64,000 nt of DNA from Brevundimonas sp. LM2 (GTDB lineage: Bacteria > Pseudomonadota > Alphaproteobacteria > Caulobacterales > Caulobacteraceae), in assembly GCF_002002865.1 (NCBI RefSeq), contig NZ_CP019508.1:1022501-1086500 (forward strand). The letters are read 5' to 3'. Positions within the stretch are counted from its first letter, which is position 1. Each line of letters begins with the position of its first letter. The translations under genes were made by a program, and so were the position numbers. The notes under the pieces were generated by a model, which did not search any database, was not told the origin of the DNA, and worked only from the letters and a program-made list of their open reading frames with translations. Below, one piece after another: positions 20,233 to 27,979 of this stretch.

Positions 20233-20376
20233 ATCGATTGTGATGTGACCCTGCTCGGGGCCGCCGCCGAAACGACCATGACCGGCCTGTTGGACCGCAT
20301 CGCCGAAGCGCTGAAAGCCTTCACGCCCCAGGAATGCGCCAACGACGTCCGACACGACGGATCTCCATTAACTTAA
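20233..20376 (+). pseudogene. remnant of an IS630-family transposase C-terminus
   Basis: An in-frame stop (20230-20232) is followed by 47 codons that read like the very end of an IS630-type DDE transposase: LLGAAAETTMTGLLDRI, then EALKAFTPQECAND and a stop at 20374-20376. In intact elements the corresponding ending is of the form AFxPxECANYFxHAGY. The catalytic domain and the start are missing and no terminal repeats were seen, so only an IS scar remains downstream of the GH3 gene. Confidence 0.65.
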
Positions 20377-20911
20377 GCGTCGAATGCGCCAGGCGGACGG
20401 ACGCAAAAACACCGTCCGACCCGTCCGACCCGTTCGCATCGGCCGGGTGTCTGTCCTTCACGTGTCAAAGATCGTGAGCGCGATCTGGGCGCGGGAGCCG
20501 CAGGCCGCAAGGGGCCGGCAGGATAATATTCCTACTGCGTCCGTTCGAAGCCCCGTCCGCCCCCGCCGTGGCCCGAAGGTCTGGCGACGGCTCCAACGCA
20601 ACGGACCTTGGCTCCAAGCCGTTCGTCGGCGCATTGGGCGCTGCGGTCGCCCAGGTTAATCACGGCGAACACGACGGGACCGAGCGGTTGTCGTGGTCGT
20701 CGTCCGCCTCCGGCACCGACACGAGAGAAGGGCGGCGTCGCCGCCGATCCGCGCCTCGACGAGACATCGAGCCAAAGGAGGGATCGGCGAGGGCACCGCA
20801 GTCCTGATCCCGTCGTGTCCGCCGTGGCCTCGCTGCGCGCGCTGTGATGACCCTCTCGCTGGACATCCATGCGTCAACCGAAGCGCCGATTGTTCTAGCC
20901 TCTTCGCAGGA
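20377..20911. other. 535-bp region without a convincing gene
   Basis: The short open frames on both strands lack ribosome-binding sites and recognisable motifs. The region contains the inverted repeat at 20661-20826 and follows an IS630 remnant, so it looks like a former insertion site between the GH3 gene and the convergent hydrolase gene. Confidence 0.5.
20661..20826. repeat. 166-bp element bounded by 21-bp inverted repeats
   Basis: The left arm at 20661-20681 begins cacggcgaacacgacggga. It pairs with the reverse complement of the right arm at 20806-20826 with two mismatches (shared form CACGGCGRACACGACGGGAYC). The inner 124 bases hold no gene. The arms resemble the CACGG-rich intergenic repeats of this group and could be a miniature mobile element; no target duplication was found. 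Confidence 0.6.
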
Positions 20912-21853
20912 TCAATCGGCCGCGAGGAATCCGTTCGAGTCCAGCCACGGCATGAAGACGTCGAGCCAGCCCAGGCTGGTCTTGCCAGGATTGCCGAGGC
21001 CGAACCCGTGGCCGCCGTTCTGATAGAGGTGGAACTCCACCGGGCGTCCCGCCGCCTGCCAGGACTCGACCAGGCCGAACCCGCGTCCGGCGAACAGCGG
21101 GTCGTCGGCGGCCAGGACGACGAACATCGGCGGCGCGTCCGCCGGCACCTCGACCGCCCCCATGGCCCCATAGACCGGGGCGATGAAGGCCGGGCGGGTC
21201 TCGGGCATGGACAGGGTCGTCGCCATCGTGGTCATGGCCCCGGCTGAGAACCCGACCATGCCGATCCGGTCCGGATCGACGCCCCATTCGCCGGCCCGCG
21301 CGCGGATGAGGGCGAAGGCGGCCGTGGCGTCCTCGACGGCGTCGGCGAACTCGCCACCGGGCCGGGCCGGTGCCACGCTGGGGGCCGGCGGCTGCGGCGG
21401 CCGCGCCCCGGCCCCGCTGAACATGGCGTTCACGCCCTGCTCGAACGCGCCCAGATCGGCCGGGGTCGGGCGGGTCCGGTATTTCAGGACGAAGGCGGCC
21501 ACGCCCCGGTCGGCCAGGGCCTGTGCGACCTCCCAACCCTCGTTGCTCATCGACAGGAAGCGGAAGCCGCCGCCCGGGGCCACGATCACGGCCGCGCCGT
21601 TGGCCTTGCCCGCCTCGGGCAAAACGGGCGTCAGGGTCGCGACCGTGACGTTGCGCACGAAGGTGTCGCCCCACTGGTGGAACCAGGTCTCGGGCGCGGT
21701 CGAGCCCGTCACCCCGCCCGTGCCCAGCGGCAGGGCCGTCGGCTCGGCCGGGGTCTCCGCCGGCGTGATCGGGGCCTGCTGCGCCGCGGCCGGCCCGGTC
21801 GCAAGCAGCAGCCCCGCGAGGACCAGGGGAAGCGAGCGTTGTGTTCGGGCCAT
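20912..21853 (-). CDS. secreted alpha/beta hydrolase, esterase-like
   Basis: 313 residues from ATG 21853, where a signal peptide (about 1-24, ending AAAQQ) begins; the open frame runs 23 codons further upstream. It shows an alpha/beta-hydrolase plan: oxyanion-hole sequence VIVAPGGGFRFLS, nucleophile elbow GFSAGA (Ser203), acid region VLAADDPLF and the histidine in GGHGFG. A Pro/Ala-rich insert follows the NAMFSGAGARPPQPP segment. This group includes acetylxylan-esterase-like proteins often found with xylan genes, which fits the locus; the substrate is not established. It lies 69 bases downstream of the MFS gene and is probably co-transcribed with it. Confidence 0.8.
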   Translation of the reverse strand: MARTQRSLPLVLAGLLLATGPAAAQQAPITPAETPAEPTALPLGTGGVTGSTAPETWFHQWGDTFVRNVTVATLTPVLPEAGKANGAAVIVAPGGGFRFLSMSNEGWEVAQALADRGVAAFVLKYRTRPTPADLGAFEQGVNAMFSGAGARPPQPPAPSVAPARPGGEFADAVEDATAAFALIRARAGEWGVDPDRIGMVGFSAGAMTTMATTLSMPETRPAFIAPVYGAMGAVEVPADAPPMFVVLAADDPLFAGRGFGLVESWQAAGRPVEFHLYQNGGHGFGLGNPGKTSLGWLDVFMPWLDSNGFLAAD

Positions 21854-21922
21854 GGTCTTTTCCTGTGTCGGCGACGCCGCGTCGCCCTTGTTGTCTGTCG
21901 GCCCGTCAGAGGGGCCGGGCAT

Positions 21923-23239
21923 TCACCGCGTCGCTTCGACGTCCGGCAGGGCGCCGGTCGGCTTCGACCCCCACAGGGCGTAGAAGAGGATGTAGAGCTC
22001 GCACACCATGGTCAGCAGGAAGGACAGCTGCAGCCCGTAGCGGTCGGCCAGCCACCCCTGGACCACGACCAGCGCGCCCCCGGCGATGGCCATGATCAGC
22101 AGGCCCGATCCTTCCTCGGTCAGCGGCCCCAGGCCCTTGATGCCCAGGGTGAAGATGGTCGGGAACATGATGGAGTGGAACAGCCCGACCGAGATCAGCG
22201 CCCACATGGCCAGCTGTCCGCTGGCGAAGGTGGCGATGGTCATCACGACGAAGGCGCCGATGGCGAAGACGGCCAGCACCTTGTCGGCCGGGAAGCGGCT
22301 GGTCAGCCAGCTGCCCAGGAACCGCCCGACCATCATCCCGCCCCACAGGATGGCCAGATAGCGCGACGCCTCTTCCTGGGTGATGGCGGCGATGTCGGGC
22401 TGCGACACGAAGTTGATGAACAGATTGGCCACGCCGATCTCGGCGATCAGATAGATGAAGATCGCCGGGACACCCCAGACCAGGTTGCGGTGCCGCCACA
22501 GCGACAGGCCCTTGCGCTCATCCGCGCTGGCCCGCCGCCCCGAGGTGTGGATCGTCGGCAGGGGGAAACGGGCGATGACCACGGCCAGCAGGGCCAGGAC
22601 CACGGCCACGATGATATAGGGCAGGATCACCGACTGGGCGTCGGCATAGCGTTCGGCGGCCGTCAGCACGACCTCGCCCTGGGCCGTGCCGCCGCTCGAC
22701 CGGCCCAGGATCAGATAGCCCGCGAACAGGGGGGCCAGGGTGGTCCCCAGGGAGTTGAAGGCCTGGACCAGGTTCAACCGCGACGACCCCGTTTCCGACG
22801 GACCGATCACGGTGACGTAGGGGTTGGCCGCGACCTGCAGCAGGGTGATGCCGCTGGCGATCACGAACAGGGCGGTGAGCACCAGTTCGTAGGACGCCAG
22901 CCGGGCCGCCGGCACCATCATCAGCGCCCCGACCGCCATGACCCCCAGCCCCGTGACGATCGACGCCTTGTAGCCGATCCGCTCGATCAGCTTGGCCGAC
23001 GGGATGGAGGCGACGAAATAGGCGATGAACCAGACGGACTCGATCAGGGTGGTGCGGGTGTAGTCCAGCTCGAACACGCTGCGCAGGTGCGGCAGCAGGG
23101 TGTTGTTGATGACGGTGATGAAGCCCCACATGAAGAACAGGGTGGCCAGCAGGGACAGCACCGCGCGGGTCGAGGGGCCACCGGCCGGCGGCGGGGCGTG
23201 CGCGGTCCCGTTGCCCGGGGCAATCGTCGGTGTCGGCAT
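21923..23239 (-). CDS. MFS sugar transporter, FucP/GluP type
   Basis: 438 residues with about 12 hydrophobic segments; inner-membrane sugar:proton symporter. The family signature FFMWGFITVINNTLLPHL (first helix and loop), QVAANPYVTVIG and NLVQAFNSLGTTLAPLF match the FHS group that imports fucose, glucose/galactose or similar monosaccharides. It is divergent from the epimerase gene, with an operator-like palindrome between them (23301). The context suggests import of xylose, arabinose or a related sugar released by the glycosidases. Confidence 0.88.
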   Translation of the reverse strand: MPTPTIAPGNGTAHAPPPAGGPSTRAVLSLLATLFFMWGFITVINNTLLPHLRSVFELDYTRTTLIESVWFIAYFVASIPSAKLIERIGYKASIVTGLGVMAVGALMMVPAARLASYELVLTALFVIASGITLLQVAANPYVTVIGPSETGSSRLNLVQAFNSLGTTLAPLFAGYLILGRSSGGTAQGEVVLTAAERYADAQSVILPYIIVAVVLALLAVVIARFPLPTIHTSGRRASADERKGLSLWRHRNLVWGVPAIFIYLIAEIGVANLFINFVSQPDIAAITQEEASRYLAILWGGMMVGRFLGSWLTSRFPADKVLAVFAIGAFVVMTIATFASGQLAMWALISVGLFHSIMFPTIFTLGIKGLGPLTEEGSGLLIMAIAGGALVVVQGWLADRYGLQLSFLLTMVCELYILFYALWGSKPTGALPDVEATR

Positions 23240-23300
23240 GGAGCATCTTCCCTGGACGGAGCCGCCTGCCGCTGCATCGGCCGGTCGCTTGCCCCCGTTT

Positions 23301-23313
23301 CAATTGTCAGACT
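23301..23313. promoter_or_regulatory. palindromic operator-like site between MFS and epimerase genes
   Basis: ATTGTC-A-GACTAT, one mismatch from ATTGTC-N-GACAAT and nearly identical to the site at 15826. It lies 62 bases from the MFS start and 55 bases from the epimerase start, where one regulator could control both directions. Confidence 0.6.
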
Positions 23314-23367
23314 ATTGTGGTCGCAGGCCGGGCGTCAACGCCGGCGTTCGAAACGCAGGGGATGGCG

Positions 23368-24504
23368 ATGAAACTGATGGGATTTGGGCTGGTTTTGCTG
23401 GCCGGATTGGCGGCGGCATCCCTGGGTCAGGCGGCCGAGGTGCGCCGCGAACCGGCGGGGACGCTCAGCGACGGAACACCGATCGAGGCGATCGTCCTGT
23501 CCAATGATCGTGGGGTCTCGGCCCGCATCCTGACGTATGGCGCGACGCTCCAGGCCTTCAGCGGCCCGGATCGCGACGGGCGGATCGCCGACGTGACCCT
23601 GGGCTATCAGGACGTCACCGACTACGAGGCCAAGCCGAACTATTTCGGCGTCACGGTCGGACGGTACGCCAACCGGATCGCGGGTGGCCGCTTCACTCTC
23701 GACGGCGTCCAGTACCAGCTGCCGCTGAACAATACGGCCAACTCGCTGCACGGGGGGGATCGCGGGTTCGACAAGGTGACCTGGCGGGTCCAGTCGGTCT
23801 CGGACGGGCCCGAGGCGCGCGTGGTCCTGACGCACACCAGCCCCGATGGCGACTCCGGCTATCCCGGTCGCCTCGACGTGACCGTGACCTACGGCCTCGA
23901 CGAGGCGGGGGCCCTGACCATCGCCTATGCGGCGACCACCACCGCCCCGACGATCGTCAACATGACCAACCACGCCCTGTTCAACCTTGCCGGCGAGGGG
24001 GCTCCGGGCGGGATCGAGGGGCATCGCCTGACCCTTCCGGCCGCCGCCTATACGCCCGTCGACGCGGGCCTCATTCCGACCGGTGAATTGCGGGCTGTCG
24101 AGGGCACCGTGTTCGATTTCCGACAGCCCCGGGTGATCGGGCAGGGGCTGCGCGACGCCCGCGACCCGCAGATGCTGCTGGGCCTCGGCTATGACCACAA
24201 CTTCGCCCTCGACAAAGGGCTGACCGCGGAACCCGAACTGGCCGCCCGGCTGGAAGACCCCGTCAGCGGCCGCGTGCTCGAGGTGCTCAGCACCGAGCCG
24301 GGCGTGCAGGTCTATTCCGGCAATTTCCTGGACGGCACGCTGGTCGGAAAGTCGGGCCGGATGTATCGGATGGGCGATGGCCTCGCCCTGGAGCCCCAGA
24401 AGTTTCCGAATGCGCCGAACATCCCCGGGTTCGTTTCGGCCCGTGTCGACCCGGACCGTCCGTACCGGCACGTCATGATCTACCGCCTGACAACCACCGA
24501 CTGA
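23368..24504 (+). CDS. secreted aldose 1-epimerase (mutarotase)
   Basis: 378 residues from ATG 23368, which has a better-spaced ribosome-binding site (aggggatggcg) than the ATG two codons earlier. Signal peptide about 1-24 (ending GQAAE). Motifs of GalM-type mutarotases: NYFGVTVGRYANRIAGGRF, NSLHGGDRGFDKVTW (catalytic His region), MTNHALFNLAGEG and LGYDHNF, with VQVYSGNFLDG near the end. It interconverts alpha and beta anomers of free sugars, probably in the periplasm, before or during transport by the divergent MFS protein. The GguC-type gene follows after 9 bases. Confidence 0.93.
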   Translation: MKLMGFGLVLLAGLAAASLGQAAEVRREPAGTLSDGTPIEAIVLSNDRGVSARILTYGATLQAFSGPDRDGRIADVTLGYQDVTDYEAKPNYFGVTVGRYANRIAGGRFTLDGVQYQLPLNNTANSLHGGDRGFDKVTWRVQSVSDGPEARVVLTHTSPDGDSGYPGRLDVTVTYGLDEAGALTIAYAATTTAPTIVNMTNHALFNLAGEGAPGGIEGHRLTLPAAAYTPVDAGLIPTGELRAVEGTVFDFRQPRVIGQGLRDARDPQMLLGLGYDHNFALDKGLTAEPELAARLEDPVSGRVLEVLSTEPGVQVYSGNFLDGTLVGKSGRMYRMGDGLALEPQKFPNAPNIPGFVSARVDPDRPYRHVMIYRLTTTD

Positions 24505-24513
24505 TTGGCTTCC

Positions 24514-25500
24514 ATGCGCCTGCTGCAATACCGAAACGACGCCGGGCAACGTCGGGTGATCGCCGCCGACGCGGAGGGGGCCGCCTTCGTGGGCGGAGTC
24601 GAGACCACCCTGGCCCTGGCCTCGGAGGCGATCGCCGCGGGCGTGGGCCTGTTGGAGGCGGTGGGCCGGCGGGGGCGGGACGGCACCGTCGACCTGCGCG
24701 AGGCGCTCGAGGCCGGGCGGATCCTGGCCCCGATCGATCATGCCGATCCGGCCCACCTGATCATGAGCGGCACAGGCCTGACCCATCTCGGCTCGGCCGA
24801 AGGCCGCGACAAGATGCATCGCGACGCCGCGGCGGCGGCGCACCAGACCGACTCCATGCGGATGTTCCTCGAGGGGCTGGAGGGAGGCAAGCCGGCGCCC
24901 GGCCAGGTGGGGCAGCAGCCGGAATGGTTCTACAAGGGCGACGGCTCCCACCTGGTCGGGCCGGGCCAGCCCCTGACCATGCCGGCCTTCGCCCGGGACG
25001 GCGGCGAGGAACCCGAACTGGCCGGAATCTATCTGATCGGACCGGACGGGACGCCCTGGCGGCTGGGTCTGTGCCTGGCCAACGAGTTCAGCGATCACGT
25101 GACCGAGCGCCACAACTATCTGTGGCTCGCCCACTCCAAACTGCGTCAGGCCGCCCTCGGACCCGAACTCCTGGTCGGCCCGCCGCCCGGCGACATCCGG
25201 GGCCACAGCCGCATTCGCCGCGACGGTGCCATCCTGTGGGAGAAACCCTTCCTGACAGGGGAGGCCAACATGTCCCACAGCCTGGCCAACCTCGAACATC
25301 ACCATTTCAAATACGCGCCGTTCCGACGTCCGGGCGACGTTCACGTGCATTTTTTCGGCACCGCCACCCTCTCGTTCGCCGAGGGGATCGCGACCCAGCC
25401 GGGCGACGTCTTCGAGATCGAGGCCGCGCCCTTCACGCTCCCGCTGAGGAATGCCCTGCGGCGCGACGGCGGGGCCGTCATGCCGGTCCGCGCCCTCTAG
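24514..25500 (+). CDS. GguC/AraD1-family FAH-fold protein, probable keto-deoxy-pentonate dehydratase
   Basis: 328 residues from ATG 24514; a TTG 9 bases upstream is also in frame. It has the GguC/AraD1 plan: MRLLQYRNDAGQRRV at the start, TGLTHLGSAEGRDKM, PEWFYKGDGSHLVGPGQPL (metal-site region of FAH-fold enzymes), EPELAGIYLIGPDGTP, FSDHVTERHNYLWLAHSKLR, and EANMSHSLANLEHHHFKY. AraD1-type proteins are placed in the non-phosphorylating L-arabinose pathway, where the FAH-fold enzyme dehydrates 2-keto-3-deoxy-arabonate. Together with GH51 this points to L-arabinose use. The exact reaction is inferred. Confidence 0.82.
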   Translation: MRLLQYRNDAGQRRVIAADAEGAAFVGGVETTLALASEAIAAGVGLLEAVGRRGRDGTVDLREALEAGRILAPIDHADPAHLIMSGTGLTHLGSAEGRDKMHRDAAAAAHQTDSMRMFLEGLEGGKPAPGQVGQQPEWFYKGDGSHLVGPGQPLTMPAFARDGGEEPELAGIYLIGPDGTPWRLGLCLANEFSDHVTERHNYLWLAHSKLRQAALGPELLVGPPPGDIRGHSRIRRDGAILWEKPFLTGEANMSHSLANLEHHHFKYAPFRRPGDVHVHFFGTATLSFAEGIATQPGDVFEIEAAPFTLPLRNALRRDGGAVMPVRAL

Positions 25501-25519
25501 CGAACTCGACCGCGCTTCG

Positions 25520-25771
25520 TCAGGAGCCCAGGGCGCGGTTCAGGCGGTAGGGCCCGGCTCGGGTGGCCAGTCGCTCGCCCTTCCAGGTCAGCCGCACCGA
25601 GCCGTCACGGACCATCTCATCGACCGCGGCATGGACCTCGGGCATCGCGTCGCGCCAGGACTCAGGCTGCCCACGCATACGGGCGAGCGCCCGAGCCACT
25701 TCGCTGGGGCAGACCGTGGCTGCGGGATCGCGCGCTTCGAACAGGGTGAGCAGGGCAGCCCGCACAGACAT
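25520..25771 (-). CDS. DUF3253 small protein
   Basis: 83 residues. The wording TVCPSEVARAL, WRDAMPEVHAAVDEMV and a C-terminal GPYRL tail match DUF3253, a small winged-helix-like family of unknown function. Convergent with the GguC gene. No ribosome-binding site of note. The family assignment is by memory of motif order, and no role can be given. Confidence 0.75.
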   Translation of the reverse strand: MSVRAALLTLFEARDPAATVCPSEVARALARMRGQPESWRDAMPEVHAAVDEMVRDGSVRLTWKGERLATRAGPYRLNRALGS

Positions 25772-25881
25772 GACGGCCGTTCATCTCCACCGAAGTTCGA
25801 CCTAACGCCCGATGCTCGACAAGGGTGCGCGTGCTTCGGCCTGGCGACGCGTCCCCATGGCCCCGCGTGCGGCCCTCAGAT

Positions 25882-25895
25882 TTGATCTTGGTCAA
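25882..25895 (+). promoter_or_regulatory. FNR/FixK-type box before small membrane protein and Usp
   Basis: TTGATCTTGGTCAA fits the FNR/FixK dyad (TTGAT-N4-ATCAA) with a single deviation. It lies 50 bases upstream of the small membrane-protein start. A second box at 26990 precedes the cytochrome c gene. In alphaproteobacteria such sites usually mean induction at low oxygen by FixK or FnrL. Confidence 0.7.
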
Positions 25896-25944
25896 GGCAC
25901 GCGACGGATCCTCGCGCCATCAAGGGCGGCGAAGGAGATTGCCC

Positions 25945-26100
25945 ATGCCCGCATCCGCCATTCCCGTCGTCGCCGCCGTCGTGGCGGTCTTCACCTTTTT
26001 CATCGCCGCGGTCGGCGGCGCCGCCTTCTGGAGCTCCCGTCCGGCGAGCGGGCGCTCTCGAAACCGCGGCGACAGCGACGAGGTAAGCCATGACCTATAG
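25945..26100 (+). CDS. small single-span membrane protein before Usp
   Basis: 51 residues from ATG 25945, preceded by a strong ribosome-binding site (gaaggagattgccc). Residues 5-28 form one hydrophobic helix (AIPVVAAVVAVFTFFIAAVGG) followed by a charged tail. Its last 11 bases overlap the start of the universal stress protein gene, so the two are coupled. It is not recognised as a named family; a CcoS- or CydX-like small respiratory peptide is possible because of the FNR box and the Usp partner, but this is a guess. Confidence 0.65.
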   Translation: MPASAIPVVAAVVAVFTFFIAAVGGAAFWSSRPASGRSRNRGDSDEVSHDL

Positions 26101-26923
26101 GTCTCTGCTCGTCGCGGTCGACTCCGCCCCCGGCTGCGACGCGCGGCTGGCCCTCGCCTGCGATCTCGCGCTGGGCATGGACGCGCACCTGATCGGCATC
26201 TGCGGGGTCGCCATGAACGAGCCGCCGATCGCCGATCCTTATATGGGCGGGGCCATGATCGGGGAGAGCTTCACCCTGTTCCGCGATCTCGCGGTCGCCG
26301 AGGTGCAGGCGGCGCGGGACCGCTTCGAGGCCCAGGTCGGACCGCGCTGCACACGGCGCGAATGGCGCGGCGGGCTCGGCATGCCGGCGGACCTCATCGT
26401 CCAGGCCGCGCGCGCGGCCGACCTGGTGATCCTGGGTCGAAGAAGCGGTCGGTCCCCCGACCGCGCCGCCGATCCGGCGGATGTCCTGATGGCGGTGGGC
26501 CGTCCGGTCCTGGTGGTTCCGCCCGATCCGGCGAGGCCGCCTGTGGGCACGCCTGCGGTGATCGCCTGGAAGGACAGCCGCGAGGCGCAGCGCGCGACGG
26601 CGGCGGCCCTCCCGCTGCTGCGCCAGGCATCGGTGGTCGACGTGTTCACCTGCTGCGAACCGGGACGGCGAGACGAGGCCCTGGTGCAACTGGCCGACGT
26701 GGTCGCCTGGCTCGGACGGCACGGCATCGCCGCCGAGGCCGTCGCCGATCTCCCCGGCCCGGTCGGGGCGGCCGATGATGTCATGGCCTTCGCCGAAGCG
26801 CAGGGGGCCGGCCTGATCGTGGCCGGCGGTTATGGGCACTCCCGCCTGCGCGAATGGGCCCTCGGCGGCGTCACGCGCGAATTGCTGAGCGCCTCGCCGA
26901 TGTGTGTTCTGCTCAGTCACTGA
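26090..26923 (+). CDS. universal stress protein with two Usp domains
   Basis: 277 residues. The first Usp domain opens SLLVAVDSAPGCDARLALACDLAL. The Usp ATP-loop-like ending GLIVAGGYGHSRLREWALGGVTRELL, followed by SPMCVLLSH, marks the second domain. Such tandem Usp proteins in alphaproteobacteria are often under FnrL/FixK control and aid survival at low oxygen or in stress. The FNR/FixK box at 25882 and the coupled membrane peptide agree with this. Cytoplasmic; exact role unknown. Confidence 0.88.
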   Translation: MTYRSLLVAVDSAPGCDARLALACDLALGMDAHLIGICGVAMNEPPIADPYMGGAMIGESFTLFRDLAVAEVQAARDRFEAQVGPRCTRREWRGGLGMPADLIVQAARAADLVILGRRSGRSPDRAADPADVLMAVGRPVLVVPPDPARPPVGTPAVIAWKDSREAQRATAAALPLLRQASVVDVFTCCEPGRRDEALVQLADVVAWLGRHGIAAEAVADLPGPVGAADDVMAFAEAQGAGLIVAGGYGHSRLREWALGGVTRELLSASPMCVLLSH

Positions 26924-26989
26924 CGGCGGGAGCGGTGGCTGCACGCTGTCCGGGTCCTGAGGGCCCGCGTTCGCAGGGCCGCCTTCCGT

Positions 26990-27003
26990 TTGACGCAGGT
27001 CAA
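26990..27003 (+). promoter_or_regulatory. FNR/FixK-type box before cytochrome c
   Basis: TTGACGCAGGTCAA has perfect half-sites (TTGAC-N4-GTCAA). It lies 52 bases upstream of the cytochrome c start, a normal position for an activating FixK/FNR site. Confidence 0.7.
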
Positions 27004-27055
27004 GGCGGCGGGCCGTTTTCGCCGTCACCCTGGGGCCCTACAGGAGACGATCGTC

Positions 27056-27460
27056 ATGCGCCTGCCCACGACCGCTGCCGCCAGCCTTCTCGCAGGGATC
27101 CTCATCCTCGCCTGCGCCCCGGTGCCGACGCCGCCTCCGACCGCCGTCCAGGCCGGTGCCCCTCCCATTCTTGCCGGGGCCTCCGCCCGCGATCGCGAGG
27201 CGGCGGCGAGGGGAGCCCGCATCGTCGATGAGGTCTGCGCCGGCTGCCACGCCGTGCGCGCCACGGGGGCCAGCCCCTATGCGCCCGCGCCGCCGTTCCG
27301 TGACGTCGTGACCCGTCGCTCGCTGGAAGACCTGGAGACGGCGATGGCCCAGGGCCTGCTGACGCCGCATCCGGACATGCCGTCGTTCACCTTCCGGGCG
27401 ACCGAGATCGACGATCTGATCGCCTATCTGGACACGCTGCGCCAGGATGGACCGCGCTAG
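27056..27460 (+). CDS. class I cytochrome c lipoprotein
   Basis: 134 residues from ATG 27056 with aggaga upstream; the longer frame from 26990 begins in the FNR box and is not used. A lipoprotein signal ends LILAC (lipid-accepting Cys20). One haem-binding CAGCH (61-65) and an axial Met in HPDMPSF (Met108) are seen. It probably carries electrons in the periplasm, tethered to a membrane, perhaps to a terminal oxidase or reductase used at low oxygen. The Pro-rich linker after the lipid Cys is typical of tethered c cytochromes. Confidence 0.88.
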   Translation: MRLPTTAAASLLAGILILACAPVPTPPPTAVQAGAPPILAGASARDREAAARGARIVDEVCAGCHAVRATGASPYAPAPPFRDVVTRRSLEDLETAMAQGLLTPHPDMPSFTFRATEIDDLIAYLDTLRQDGPR

Positions 27461-27463
27461 TCG

Positions 27464-27880
27464 TCAGCGCCACTTGGTGTCGTCGCCGTGGCGGCCGATG
27501 CTCTCCCACTCCGGTGGGGCGGCCTTGTGGATATACTGCTCCGACACCAGCCAGCCCTTGAATGGCCGCAGGACCAGCAGGCAGCCGGCCGCGATCAGCG
27601 GGAAGGTGAAGGCGAAATGGACCCAGATCGGCGGGTGGACCGTGAACTCGAACGCCATGAAGGCGATCATGCCGATGATGCCGATCGCGGTCATGGCGAA
27701 GAAGGCCGGGCCGTCGGCCGGGTCGGCGAAGCTGTAGTCCAGGCCGCAGGCCGGGCAGGCGGGGCGGATGGTCAGATAGCCCTGCAGCAGCGGCCCCTTG
27801 CCGCACCGCGGGCAGCGGCAGCGGAGGCCGGTGGCGAGGGTCGACAGCGGGGGATAGTCGGCGGGGGCGGGCGTGGACAT
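27464..27880 (-). CDS. DUF983 membrane protein
   Basis: 138 residues from ATG 27880, which has aggag upstream; an earlier GTG (27901) is in frame. Two CxxC pairs (CPRCG and CPACG) form a zinc-ribbon-like head, followed by two hydrophobic helices (about 60-110). This is the DUF983 plan, often found near cytochrome oxidase genes in alphaproteobacteria. Function unknown; the cytochrome c gene ends 3 bases away on the other strand. Confidence 0.85.
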   Translation of the reverse strand: MSTPAPADYPPLSTLATGLRCRCPRCGKGPLLQGYLTIRPACPACGLDYSFADPADGPAFFAMTAIGIIGMIAFMAFEFTVHPPIWVHFAFTFPLIAAGCLLVLRPFKGWLVSEQYIHKAAPPEWESIGRHGDDTKWR

Positions 27881-27950
27881 GGGGGGCTCCTGACCGCTCA
27901 CACGTCGGCCTTCTGCGGCAACGCATCAAGGGGCGTTCGGTCACATCCCA

Positions 27951-27965
27951 TTAACGGCGTTGTAA
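27951..27965 (+). promoter_or_regulatory. possible CtrA box before the TPR protein
   Basis: TTAA-CGGCGTT-GTAA, seven of the eight bases of the CtrA motif TTAA-N7-TTAA. It lies 15 bases before the ATG at 27980, close for an activator site, so it could repress or be fortuitous. Confidence 0.35.
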
Positions 27966-27979
27966 GAGCGTCCGCGCGA

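Noticed and set aside
20384..20807. Possible small genes between the GH3 and hydrolase genes
   Set aside because: No ribosome-binding sites, no motifs, and they run across the inverted-repeat element.
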